DNA from: Limiplasma sp036645955
Lineage (GTDB): Bacteria; Bacillota; Clostridia; Christensenellales; Aristaeellaceae
DNA: 30,536 bases
Direction: 5' to 3'
NCBI GenBank assembly: GCA_036645955.1
Contig: JAVXND010000029.1
Span: 1-30,536, forward strand
The translations under genes and the position numbers were made by a program. Position 1 is the first letter of the stretch. Each line of letters opens with the position of its first letter. Of the stretch, positions 15,969 to 23,483 are shown piece by piece. The notes under the pieces were generated by a model. The model had not been told where the DNA came from. It did no database searches and saw only the letters and a list, made by a program, of their open reading frames with translations.

Positions 15969-16847
15969 ATGCTTAGCGGTGAGGATTATCAACGTCTTGG
16001 TCGGTTGCTCAACAACCTCTATCTTTGTACAGGCATCAAATTTGCCCTGATGGATGAAAACGCCCGCGAGGTTTATACCAGCAGCTTTCAAACGCCCTTT
16101 TGCCGTTTGATTGCACAGGAGCCGGGCGGCTACCAGCGCTGTGTCATGTGTGATCATGAAGCGCTTACCGATGTGCGCACCCACCACATCAAAAAAAAAT
16201 ACCTCTGCCATGCAGGGCTTTATGAGCTTGCCATGCCCTTTACCGAAAACGGGCGTACCATTGCCACCATCCTTTGCGGCCAAATTTTGGATGATACCCC
16301 GAGAGAGGAGCAGTGGAATCGCGTATCCAACCTTTGCTCATGGTACCCCGATCGGGATGATCTTCACCATGCGTTTTTGAGCTTAAAGCGCATTTCCTCC
16401 CAGCAAATGGCGGCCTGTATGGAGCTGGTGCAGGCCTGTGTAAGCGAGGTTCGCTTGAATGGTCACCAAGGTCTGCAAGGCTTTCAAAGCTCTGATTGGC
16501 GTGACGATACCGTGCTTTTGCAAAACTACATCGATACCCACTACATAGAACCCATCACCTCCGATACGCTCTGCCATGTGCTAAACGTCGGCAAAACGAA
16601 GCTCTACGCGCTTTGTGACGAGCACTTTCACCAAACCCCAAACCAGCTGGTCACCTCACGGCGCGTAGAAGCCGCAAAGGATTTGCTTCTCACCACCGAT
16701 CAAAGCATTCGCTACATTGCCCAAGCAGTGGGCATTTACGATGAAAACTACTTCACAAAGGTCTTTCGCAAAGCGCTTGGCTGTACCCCCACGCAGTTTC
16801 GCAAAAATCGGAGCGTTTACCTTGCCGAGGGAAGAATGGCGACCTGA
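15969..16847 (+). CDS. AraC-family regulator with N-terminal PocR sensor domain
   Basis: Transcription factor of 292 residues. The N-terminal half is PocR-like: Cys45, then CVMC (58-61), then CH (80-81), the conserved Cys/His set of that domain, with ICGQILDD-like sequence (TILCGQILDD) following. PocR-type domains are thought to sense small organic ligands. The C-terminal about 100 residues form two helix-turn-helix motifs with the AraC pattern (IRYIAQAVGIYDENYFTKVF, then RKALGCTPTQFRK). The start at 15969 follows an AAGGAGG site; an in-frame ATG 48 bp upstream lies at the -10 and is not used. It is transcribed away from the sugar operon and is its probable regulator. Confidence 0.92.
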   Translation: MLSGEDYQRLGRLLNNLYLCTGIKFALMDENAREVYTSSFQTPFCRLIAQEPGGYQRCVMCDHEALTDVRTHHIKKKYLCHAGLYELAMPFTENGRTIATILCGQILDDTPREEQWNRVSNLCSWYPDRDDLHHAFLSLKRISSQQMAACMELVQACVSEVRLNGHQGLQGFQSSDWRDDTVLLQNYIDTHYIEPITSDTLCHVLNVGKTKLYALCDEHFHQTPNQLVTSRRVEAAKDLLLTTDQSIRYIAQAVGIYDENYFTKVFRKALGCTPTQFRKNRSVYLAEGRMAT

Positions 16848-16916
16848 CCAGTGCCGTGTACCGCACCGCCGCAAGGCTTGACCGATGGCGCTCCCGTCCC
16901 ATTATCCGCACCCATC

Positions 16917-16957
16917 AAAAAAACCGCCAGCCTCCTCGCGAAGCCAGCGGTTTTTTT
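16917..16957. terminator. Bidirectional terminator between the AraC gene and the chagasin-like gene
   Basis: Stem 16924-16950 is flanked by seven A on the left and seven T on the right, so both convergent transcripts meet a U-tract. Pairing is better on the minus strand (9 bp with three G-U wobbles) than on the plus strand, where two C/A mismatches interrupt it. Confidence 0.8.
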
Positions 16958-16968
16958 CATTTGCTTTT

Positions 16969-17433
16969 TTATTTCACAGTAACATAAAAGAAATAGGTGT
17001 TCATCAGCTTGCCATCGGGCGCGGATTCATCCGCAGTAATCACAAAATCGCCCGATTGGGTAAAGGTAAGCCCCCACAGCTGCCTCGTGATCATACCCAC
17101 TGCATCCTCATCAGGCTTTGCACCGTTTAAGATAAAGCCCTCGGTCGCCGTCACACCCTCTGGTACGTTGAGCTTCCATCTGTAGCCCGTGCCGTCGCTT
17201 ACAGGTAGGTGGAGCGCCGCCATGTCGGAGCGGGAAAGCCGTTTGTCGGGACTGCGCATCGCTTCTGTCAGGTAGCAAGCAGGTACATCGCCAAGCCTTG
17301 CGGTAAATGTCTCGGGTAAAATATCACAGTCACATGTTCGATAGGAATAAGCTTCTACTTCAGCCGTTTGCGCAAGGGCAGCCATCGGGCAAAGAGCCAG
17401 CACCAAAGCAACCAAGAAACACCATCTTTTCAT
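16969..17433 (-). CDS. Small secreted protein, chagasin-like (peptidase inhibitor I42 family)
   Basis: A 154-residue protein with a signal peptide (MKRWCFLVALVLALCPMAAL, probable cut before Gln22). The mature part contains GTGYRWKL (81-88), resembling the NPTTGYxW loop of chagasin, then LWGLTFTQSGDFVIT (119-133) and a closing YFFYVTVK strand, the order seen in the immunoglobulin-like I42 fold. The GxGG loop and RPW loop are not well kept, so inhibition of cysteine peptidases is uncertain. There are several Cys residues (CDC at 34-36, Cys53). Start ATG follows ATAGGAGG. It is monocistronic with its own promoter and terminator. Confidence 0.6.
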   Translation of the reverse strand: MKRWCFLVALVLALCPMAALAQTAEVEAYSYRTCDCDILPETFTARLGDVPACYLTEAMRSPDKRLSRSDMAALHLPVSDGTGYRWKLNVPEGVTATEGFILNGAKPDEDAVGMITRQLWGLTFTQSGDFVITADESAPDGKLMNTYFFYVTVK

Positions 17434-17495
17434 ATTCGGTTTCCTCCTATTCAAGTAGGGGCAGTGCGTGAGTATGTGCTGCATTTCACTGCGCT

Positions 17496-17524
17496 ATCAT
17501 AACAGATGGCACCCAGCTGCGCAA
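17496..17524 (-). promoter_or_regulatory. Sigma-A promoter of the chagasin-like gene
   Basis: On the minus strand: TTGCGC (17519-17524), 17 bp, TATGAT (17496-17501) with an extended TG. The predicted start is about 55 bp before the ATG. Confidence 0.65.
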
Positions 17525-17574
17525 TCGGTTCTCAAACATTTTACATACATGTCTCCGCGTTGGTTTCGTTGCTT

Positions 17575-19428
17575 TTACGCCGCTTTGTCAAACTGCGCTT
17601 GGTACAGCTCCTTGTATAGCCCGCCCTTGAGCAGCAATTCGTCGTGCGTGCCCATTTCCACAATGTCGCCGTCCTTCATAACCAAAATCAAATCCGCGTC
17701 GCGTATGGTGGAAAGCCTGTGGGCAATCACAAAGCTGGTTCTGCCCTTCATTAATTCATCCATGCCCTTTTGAATGCGCACCTCTGTGCGCGTATCCACA
17801 GAGCTGGTTGCTTCATCCAAAATCATCACCTTGGGGTCGGCCAAAATCGCGCGTGCAATGGTCAAGAGCTGCTTTTGTCCCTGCGAAATATTGCTGCTCT
17901 CCTCGTTAAGCACCATTTGGTAGCCGTTAGGCAGTGCTTTAATGAAGTGATGCGCATGCGCGGCCTTTGCCGCTTCCACAACCTCTTCATCCGTAGCATC
18001 TAAGCGCCCGTAACGAATGTTTTCTTCAATCGTGCCGCCAAACAGCCAAGTATCCTGCAGCACCATGCCAAACAGCAAGCGCAGCTCATTGCGGTCAAAG
18101 TCCCGAATGTCGTGCCCGTCAATTTTGATGGCACCGCTTGTTACATCATAAAACCGCATGAGCAAGCGCACCATGGTGGTTTTGCCCGCGCCAGTCGGCC
18201 CTACAATGGCAATTTTTTGCCCTGGTTTTACCGTGGCGCTAAAATCGTTGATGATGATTTTGTCGGGCGTATAGCCAAAATGCACGTGATCAAAGGTTAC
18301 TTCGCCTTCAATCCCTTCCAGCGAAACAGGCTCGGGCACCGTTTGCTGTTCCTCCTCCTCCGCCAAAAACTCAAACACGCGCTCGCCTGCCGCCATGGTG
18401 CTTTGCATAATATTTGCAATTTGCGCTATTTGGGAGATGGGTTGATTGAAAGAGCGCACGTATTGAATAAAGCTCTGAATATCGCCCACCGTAATCATGC
18501 CGCTGGCGGCGTAAGCGCTGCCCAGCACCACTGCGGCCACATAGCCTACATTGCCAATAAAGTTCATAATGGGATGCATCAGCCCCGACAGAAATTGCGA
18601 TTTCCAAGCGGATTGGTAGAGCTTCGCATTGGTTTCGTCAAATTGAATGGAGGTGTCGTCCTGCGCGTTAAACGCCTTGACCACCACATGCCCGCCGTAA
18701 ATTTCCTCCACTTGACCATTGACCTCGCCCAAATAGCGTTGCTGTCCCACAAAGTATTTTTGGCTTTTCTTCACCACCATGCCCATCATAATGGCAGACA
18801 GCGGCAGTATGCAAAGGGTGACCAAGGTCATCTGCCAGTTGATGGAAAACATCATCACCAGCACACCAATGCCTGTGGTGACCGAGCTTACAATCTGTGA
18901 TAGGCTTTGGTTTAGGCTTTGGCCAAGGGTATCCACATCGTTTGTAATGCGGCTTAGCACATCGCCGTGCGTTACATGGTCAAAATAGCTCATGGGCAAA
19001 TGATGCACCTTGGTTGCAAGCTGTTTGCGCAGGCTGTAGCTCAGCTTTTGGGAAACACCTGTCATAATGATGTTTTGCGCAAAGCCCAGCAATGTGCTCA
19101 TGATATACAAACCCAACAGCCACAGCAGCAAAGCGCCGATTTTCGTAAAATCCACGCCCGCGCCTCCGCTTAATTTGCTCATCAAGCCGCCGAAAATCTC
19201 CGTTGTAATTTCGCCCATTTTTTTAGGACCGATAATGGCAAACAACGCGCTTCCGATGCTTAGCAGAATCACCAGTACCAAGCTGCCCTTGTATTTGGAC
19301 AAATGGCTCAATAGCTTACGAAACGTGCCTTTAAAATCCTTTGCTTTTTCGCCGGGACCCACAGGGCCGCCGGGGCCGTGTCCCCCACCCATGGGGCCTT
19401 TGCGGGGTGTATCACGCTTCTTTTCCAT
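17575..19428 (-). CDS. ABC exporter subunit (TMD-NBD), partner with intact catalytic Glu
   Basis: Half-transporter of 617 residues: a Gly/Pro-rich N-terminal tail (GPMGGGHGPGGPVGPG), about six transmembrane segments (residues 45-330), then the ATPase domain. Walker A is GPTGAGKTT (near 411), the signature is NISQGQKQL (Gln replaces the first Gly of SGGQ), Walker B is VMILDEATSSVD with the catalytic Glu, and the H-loop is VIAHRLST. The start overlaps the end of the preceding half-transporter by 17 nt behind AAAGGAGG. With that gene it forms a heterodimeric exporter of the BmrCD/LmrCD/TM287-288 type, often involved in drug or lipid export. Confidence 0.93.
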   Translation of the reverse strand: MEKKRDTPRKGPMGGGHGPGGPVGPGEKAKDFKGTFRKLLSHLSKYKGSLVLVILLSIGSALFAIIGPKKMGEITTEIFGGLMSKLSGGAGVDFTKIGALLLWLLGLYIMSTLLGFAQNIIMTGVSQKLSYSLRKQLATKVHHLPMSYFDHVTHGDVLSRITNDVDTLGQSLNQSLSQIVSSVTTGIGVLVMMFSINWQMTLVTLCILPLSAIMMGMVVKKSQKYFVGQQRYLGEVNGQVEEIYGGHVVVKAFNAQDDTSIQFDETNAKLYQSAWKSQFLSGLMHPIMNFIGNVGYVAAVVLGSAYAASGMITVGDIQSFIQYVRSFNQPISQIAQIANIMQSTMAAGERVFEFLAEEEEQQTVPEPVSLEGIEGEVTFDHVHFGYTPDKIIINDFSATVKPGQKIAIVGPTGAGKTTMVRLLMRFYDVTSGAIKIDGHDIRDFDRNELRLLFGMVLQDTWLFGGTIEENIRYGRLDATDEEVVEAAKAAHAHHFIKALPNGYQMVLNEESSNISQGQKQLLTIARAILADPKVMILDEATSSVDTRTEVRIQKGMDELMKGRTSFVIAHRLSTIRDADLILVMKDGDIVEMGTHDELLLKGGLYKELYQAQFDKAA

Positions 19429-21673
19429 TGCTCAGTTCCTCCTTTGAAAGCTGACTGGTTGCAATTTGACGGTAAACCTCACAGCTGTTCATCAGCTCTG
19501 TGTGTGTACCCTTGCCCACAAGCTCGCCATCGTCCAACACCAGAATTTGCTCCGCGTGCATCACGGTTGAAATCCGTTGCGCCACCACAATCATGGTTGC
19601 GTTGCTTGCACTGCGGTTTAGCGCCGTGCGCACAGCAGAGTCGGTTTTAAAGTCCAAAGCGGAAAAGCTATCGTCAAAAATAAATATTTCAGGGCTTTTT
19701 GCCACAGCGCGTGCAATGGAAAGCCGTTGCTTCTGCCCGCCAGACACGTTGGTTCCGCCTTGCGCAATCATGCTTTCGTACCCCTCGGGGCGCGTAAGAA
19801 TGAACTCCTCCGCCTGTGCAATTTGAGCGGCCTGCTCCGCTTTTTCATGCGGAATTTTCACAGAACCAAAGGTGAGGTTCTCCTCCACCGTGCCCGTAAA
19901 GAGCACGCCCTTTTGCGGCACATAGCCAATGCGGTCGCGCAGGCTTTCCAGCGCTACGTTTCGCACATCACAGCCGTCCACCAATATGCTCCCCTCCGTT
20001 ACATCATAAAAGCGGGGAATCAGGTTGATGAGGGTACTCTTGCCTGAGCCTGTGCCGCCCAAAACCGCCGTGGTTTCACCGGGCTTTGCCGTAAAGGAAA
20101 TGTGGCTGAGCATGTTTTCGTCCGCGCCCGGATAGCAGAAGCTCACATCCCTGAATTCCACCACGCCGCGTTTGTTTTCGTCAAATGCTTCAGGCTGTTT
20201 TGGGTCGGTAATGCTGATTTCCGTATCCAGTATTTCTTGAATGCGGGAAGCCGATACACTGGCACGGGGCAGCATTACGCTCATCATGGAAATCATCAGA
20301 AATGCCATGATAATCTGCATGGTGTATTGGATATAAGCCATCATATCGCCCACCTGCATCGCGCCTGTGTTAATTCCCTTTGCACCCAGCCACATAATCA
20401 AAATGGCAATGGCGTTCATAACCAGCATCATCAGGGGCATCATGCCGCCCATCAATCGGCCTACAAACAATTGCGTTTTGGTCAATGTCTTGGAAGCATC
20501 GTCAAAGCGCTCTTCCTCCCGCTTTTGTGTGCAAAAAGCACGAATCACGGGCAAGCCCGTCAAGGTTTCACGCATCACACGGTTCACATGGTCAATCTGT
20601 ACCTGCATGCGCTTAAAACGCGGCATGCCCAAGCCAAGCAATAGCATCACAATGGAAATCACCGTCAGCACGCCCACAAAAATCACCCACGCCATGGATG
20701 CGTTGGTGTTGAGCGCCCGAATCACGCCGCCCACACCAATGATGGGCGCGTAAATCACCGTGCGCAGCAGCATAACCATAACGGTTTGCACCTGCTGAAT
20801 GTCGTTTGTTGTGCGGGTAATCAGCGAGGCGGTGGAGAAGCTGTCCATTTCACGCTGGCTGAAATGAATCACCTTGTGAAATACCTTGGAGCGCAGGTCG
20901 CGCCCCAAGCGTGCCGCCGTCACACTGCCAAAATAGCCCACCGTGACCGCCGCCAAAGCGCCGACCAAAGCAATCAACAGCATAATGCCGCCGTTAGACC
21001 ATATGGAGCGGCTTTGAAGCTCGTTTAGGCTCATGCCCAATTGGGTGTATTCCTGCCGCACCGCCGCATTGGCCGCCTGCCCTAAAATGCTTTGAGGCAA
21101 TATCGTAAACAGCTTTTGCTCCAGCTGCACAAGCATTTGCTCCCGCTGCTCTGCGCTCATGGCGGCAATGGCGGCGCGTGCTTGGTCGGGGGATAGCGCA
21201 GGCGCATTGCCAGCGGCCGCTTCATCAGGAGCCGCCGCGCCCGTGGAAACCAGCACCGCCCCAATGTCAATGGTGCTATCCCCATTGAGCATGCTGTTGA
21301 TCATAAAGGCACGGTCAAAGAGCACGTCGAGCTTTTCAAGCGTTTTTTTGCTCACCTTGCCAAGGATCAGCGTAGGCTCCGCCGTTGTCGCGCCCAGCTT
21401 TTGGGCCTCCTGTGCGCTTGCCTCTGTATAGCTTGGACGAATCCATTCCTCTACATCCGCAGTATGCATCCAAAGCTCCAAAGCCTCCAATGTGCTCTTG
21501 CGCACAATGGTGGGCGTGCTATGCTCAATGCCCTGCTGCTGTATGCCCACGTCTACAATGGCCGCGGTATATGTGGGCAGCCACAAATCGCACATTGCCT
21601 GCACCGCAAGCAGCACCACAATGAGCAATAGCGCCCATGTATATTTCTTTAAATGTTTGAGCATTTTGTGCAT
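19412..21673 (-). CDS. ABC exporter subunit (TMD-NBD) with degenerate ATP site and large extracytoplasmic insert
   Basis: Half-transporter of 753 residues. After the first transmembrane segment (about 13-35) there is an insert of roughly 150 residues with an Ala-rich part (AAAPDEAAAGNAPALSPDQA) before the second segment. The remaining membrane region and an ATPase domain follow. Walker A is GGTGSGKSTL (near 545) and the signature NVSGGQKQRL is intact. Walker B ends FIFDDSFSALD, so Asp replaces the catalytic Glu, and the H-loop His is replaced by Gln (VVAQRIST). These changes match the degenerate site of heterodimeric exporters and complement its partner. The gene overlaps marR by 25 nt and probably shares its promoter. 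Confidence 0.93.
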   Translation of the reverse strand: MHKMLKHLKKYTWALLLIVVLLAVQAMCDLWLPTYTAAIVDVGIQQQGIEHSTPTIVRKSTLEALELWMHTADVEEWIRPSYTEASAQEAQKLGATTAEPTLILGKVSKKTLEKLDVLFDRAFMINSMLNGDSTIDIGAVLVSTGAAAPDEAAAGNAPALSPDQARAAIAAMSAEQREQMLVQLEQKLFTILPQSILGQAANAAVRQEYTQLGMSLNELQSRSIWSNGGIMLLIALVGALAAVTVGYFGSVTAARLGRDLRSKVFHKVIHFSQREMDSFSTASLITRTTNDIQQVQTVMVMLLRTVIYAPIIGVGGVIRALNTNASMAWVIFVGVLTVISIVMLLLGLGMPRFKRMQVQIDHVNRVMRETLTGLPVIRAFCTQKREEERFDDASKTLTKTQLFVGRLMGGMMPLMMLVMNAIAILIMWLGAKGINTGAMQVGDMMAYIQYTMQIIMAFLMISMMSVMLPRASVSASRIQEILDTEISITDPKQPEAFDENKRGVVEFRDVSFCYPGADENMLSHISFTAKPGETTAVLGGTGSGKSTLINLIPRFYDVTEGSILVDGCDVRNVALESLRDRIGYVPQKGVLFTGTVEENLTFGSVKIPHEKAEQAAQIAQAEEFILTRPEGYESMIAQGGTNVSGGQKQRLSIARAVAKSPEIFIFDDSFSALDFKTDSAVRTALNRSASNATMIVVAQRISTVMHAEQILVLDDGELVGKGTHTELMNSCEVYRQIATSQLSKEELSNGKEA

Positions 21674-22122
21674 GTACTAACCTTCCCTTCTTCTTGCAGT
21701 TCGCGTAGATTTTGATACATGCGGTCGCAGTACCCTGCCATTTTATCCAAATCTTCATTGCTTAATCCCGCAATCGCCCTATCGCGAACCTTTGACATTG
21801 TATCCTCGATCATTTGCGCTTTTTTTCTGCCTTCCGATGTAAGCGTCAGCACGTTTGCCCGCTGATTCTGCTCGTTTCGCACGCGCTTTACATAGTCAAG
21901 CTTTTCCAGGCGCGAAATGGATACCGCCACCGTTGCGGCCGTCACATTCATTCGCCTGACCAAATCAGCCTGACTCAAGCCATCGTTATGCAGTAATATG
22001 CCCATAATCGGCCCTTGCCTGGGGTGGATGTGGTGATCATCTCCCATGATAGCGCGAACGCAGTCAAAATACGTTCGCTGCACCTGAAAAATGATCCGCA
22101 GTACTGGCAGATGTGGTTCCAT
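21649..22122 (-). CDS. MarR-family transcriptional regulator
   Basis: Winged-helix regulator of 157 residues. The helix-turn-helix reads LSQADLVRRMNVTAATVAVS, followed by the wing with VKRVRNEQNQRANVLTLTSE, which is the MarR DxRxxxxxLT-like region. The C-terminal dimerisation helix carries KCSNI at the end with CTKC before it. The start at 22122 is chosen behind GGGAGGG. First gene of the operon with the two exporter genes, so it probably represses itself and them and responds to an exported compound. Confidence 0.92.
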   Translation of the reverse strand: MEPHLPVLRIIFQVQRTYFDCVRAIMGDDHHIHPRQGPIMGILLHNDGLSQADLVRRMNVTAATVAVSISRLEKLDYVKRVRNEQNQRANVLTLTSEGRKKAQMIEDTMSKVRDRAIAGLSNEDLDKMAGYCDRMYQNLRELQEEGKVSTCTKCSNI

Positions 22123-22177
22123 GTCTTTCCCTCCCCATGAAAAAAACAAATGCCGAGCTATTGATTAGTCGGCTAAG

Positions 22178-22218
22178 TTTCCAAGGGCATTGTACCTTAA
22201 CTTAACTTGGAAAGTCAA
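22178..22218 (-). promoter_or_regulatory. marR-exporter operon promoter with overlapping inverted repeat
   Basis: On the minus strand: TTGACT (22213-22218), 18 bp, TACAAT (22189-22194). Inverted arms CTTGGAAA (22206-22213) and TTTCCAAG (22178-22185) flank the spacer and -10. The spacer also holds a TTAACT-type direct repeat. The placement suits autorepression by the MarR protein. Confidence 0.65.
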
Positions 22219-22241
22219 CGCTCCGCAAATGAATTCACACT

Positions 22242-23102
22242 TTATTCACCAATGGCAGGCTCTCTCAAAAGCCATGCATAAAGCATACAAAATCCAACGA
22301 TTGGGGACACACCAAAGCCCATCATAGGCACAGGAAAATGGCCGAAAGCAGAAAAAACAATCATTGCTTCAAAATACAAGCCGTACGCCAATGAAACCGT
22401 TCGCATATGCCCCTTCGAAAGAAACAGAAACGGGATGGGCACAAGGATGAGGCTTACAATACCAATCCCCATCAGCAATGGATGGATCTCCTTTACCAAC
22501 TGTAAAATGCCCTCCACATGGGCAACCGCTTCGAGCTGATCCAGCCGAAAAAACGACAGTACCGATAAAATCATCAGGCATAGGAGGGTGAAATAGTCCA
22601 CCCAAGAATGGGGTTTTTTAGCAAACAGCAAAACCGCACAGCCCAGCGTAAAGCCTGTGAGCTGAGAAGCATCAGGCTGTAGGAACAGTATGCTCCCAAT
22701 GCACAGCATCCCTAAATACGCAAAAATGCTTTGTTGTTTGGTAAGCAAGGCTTGGAGCGCCGCAAGACAGCAGGGCACAGCCAGCATGGAAGCATGCAAA
22801 GACACCCCGCCCAAGTTGATCCAGCGATGTACGTTTTCCGCCCCTTTTTCGGCAAAGGTAAGCAACAATAAGCCAATTCCGATTGCCAAAAGCAGAACGG
22901 AGGACGGCTTCCCCTTGATACGGCTAAGACCTATGGCCAACCCGCCAAAAACAATCACAGCACCGATATTGAGCGCACAGGTAACGGCAGGAAGCTGGTT
23001 GCACAGCATTGCAATGGACCCGATCCCGCACGGTATGAGCAATGCAAGAAGGGGCGCCGCCTGTGCTATCCTTTTGTTTTGTTTCATCATTTTCATCATC
23101 AT
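22242..23102 (-). CDS. Short FtsW/RodA-like (SEDS-like) membrane protein
   Basis: A 286-residue, very hydrophobic protein with about eight to nine transmembrane segments. VHRWINLGGVSLHASMLAVP (91-110) closely resembles the RWxNLGxxxxQPSE region of FtsW/RodA, and FLQPDASQLTGF (140-151) resembles the LQPDxGT motif. The late GHFPVPMMGFGVSPIVG recalls the TGxPLPFxSYGGS region but without SYGGS. Canonical SEDS glycosyltransferases are 360-450 residues with a large loop carrying a catalytic Asp, which I cannot find here. It may be a non-catalytic relative or a distinct family. Its ATG overlaps the stop of the small upstream ORF (ATGA). Confidence 0.6.
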   Translation of the reverse strand: MMMKMMKQNKRIAQAAPLLALLIPCGIGSIAMLCNQLPAVTCALNIGAVIVFGGLAIGLSRIKGKPSSVLLLAIGIGLLLLTFAEKGAENVHRWINLGGVSLHASMLAVPCCLAALQALLTKQQSIFAYLGMLCIGSILFLQPDASQLTGFTLGCAVLLFAKKPHSWVDYFTLLCLMILSVLSFFRLDQLEAVAHVEGILQLVKEIHPLLMGIGIVSLILVPIPFLFLSKGHMRTVSLAYGLYFEAMIVFSAFGHFPVPMMGFGVSPIVGFCMLYAWLLREPAIGE

Positions 23103-23350
23103 GATATTTCCTTTTTCAAATGCTCCAGCGTTTGCGCCGCCGCCTGAATGGCCTCCCTGATTTCCGTATCCTGTCCCTTCACGCGCTGTACCTCCCGCCT
23201 TCTTTTTGATGGTAAGGCAACCACCATACCATAAGCGTTATCATAGCATAGAAGCAATGCGGAAAATACCGCAATATGCCATAAACACCGCCGATGCGGC
23301 TGAATTGTCATTTGAGTTGCATTTCCTTTCTTTTTTGCATATTTGCTCAC
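23099..23350 (-). CDS. Small membrane protein of unknown function, coupled to the SEDS-like gene
   Basis: Not recognised. The 83-residue reading (GTG start at 23348-23350; ATG at 23309-23311 behind AAAGGAAA is an alternative giving 70 residues) has a basic start, one hydrophobic segment (LWHIAVFSALLLCYDNAYGM), a basic patch SKRRREVQRVKG and a C-terminal helix EIREAIQAAAQTLEHLKKEI that could form a coiled coil. The four-base overlap with the SEDS-like gene supports co-translation. It is real mainly because of this coupling; an N-terminal start cannot be fixed with certainty. Confidence 0.55.
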   Translation of the reverse strand: MSKYAKKKGNATQMTIQPHRRCLWHIAVFSALLLCYDNAYGMVVALPSKRRREVQRVKGQDTEIREAIQAAAQTLEHLKKEIS

Positions 23351-23358
23351 CTAAATCA

Positions 23359-23405
23359 TTCACCAATAACAGGTTATCGCGAATCTTGGTGAAGTGTGTT
23401 ATAAT
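23359..23405 (+). promoter_or_regulatory. rlmI promoter with inverted repeat in divergent region
   Basis: TATAAT at 23400-23405 with an extended TG, but no good -35. Inverted arms TTCACCAA (23359-23366) and TTGGTGAA (23386-23393) sit immediately upstream, where they could also cover the start of the divergent small gene. They may be an operator. Confidence 0.5.
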
Positions 23406-23432
23406 GGAGCTTCAATAGTGGTTAGGGTGACG

Positions 23433-23456
23433 AAAGCTCATGTTGAGCTTTTTATA
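23433..23456 (+). promoter_or_regulatory. Terminator-like hairpin in the rlmI leader
   Basis: Perfect 8-bp arms AAAGCTCA (23433-23440) and TGAGCTTT (23444-23451) around a three-base loop, followed by TTATAT. It lies about 30 bp before the rlmI ATG and could act as an attenuator or as a leader hairpin. Confidence 0.45.
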
Positions 23457-23483
23457 TTCTCCACATGATGATGGGGGTGAACT

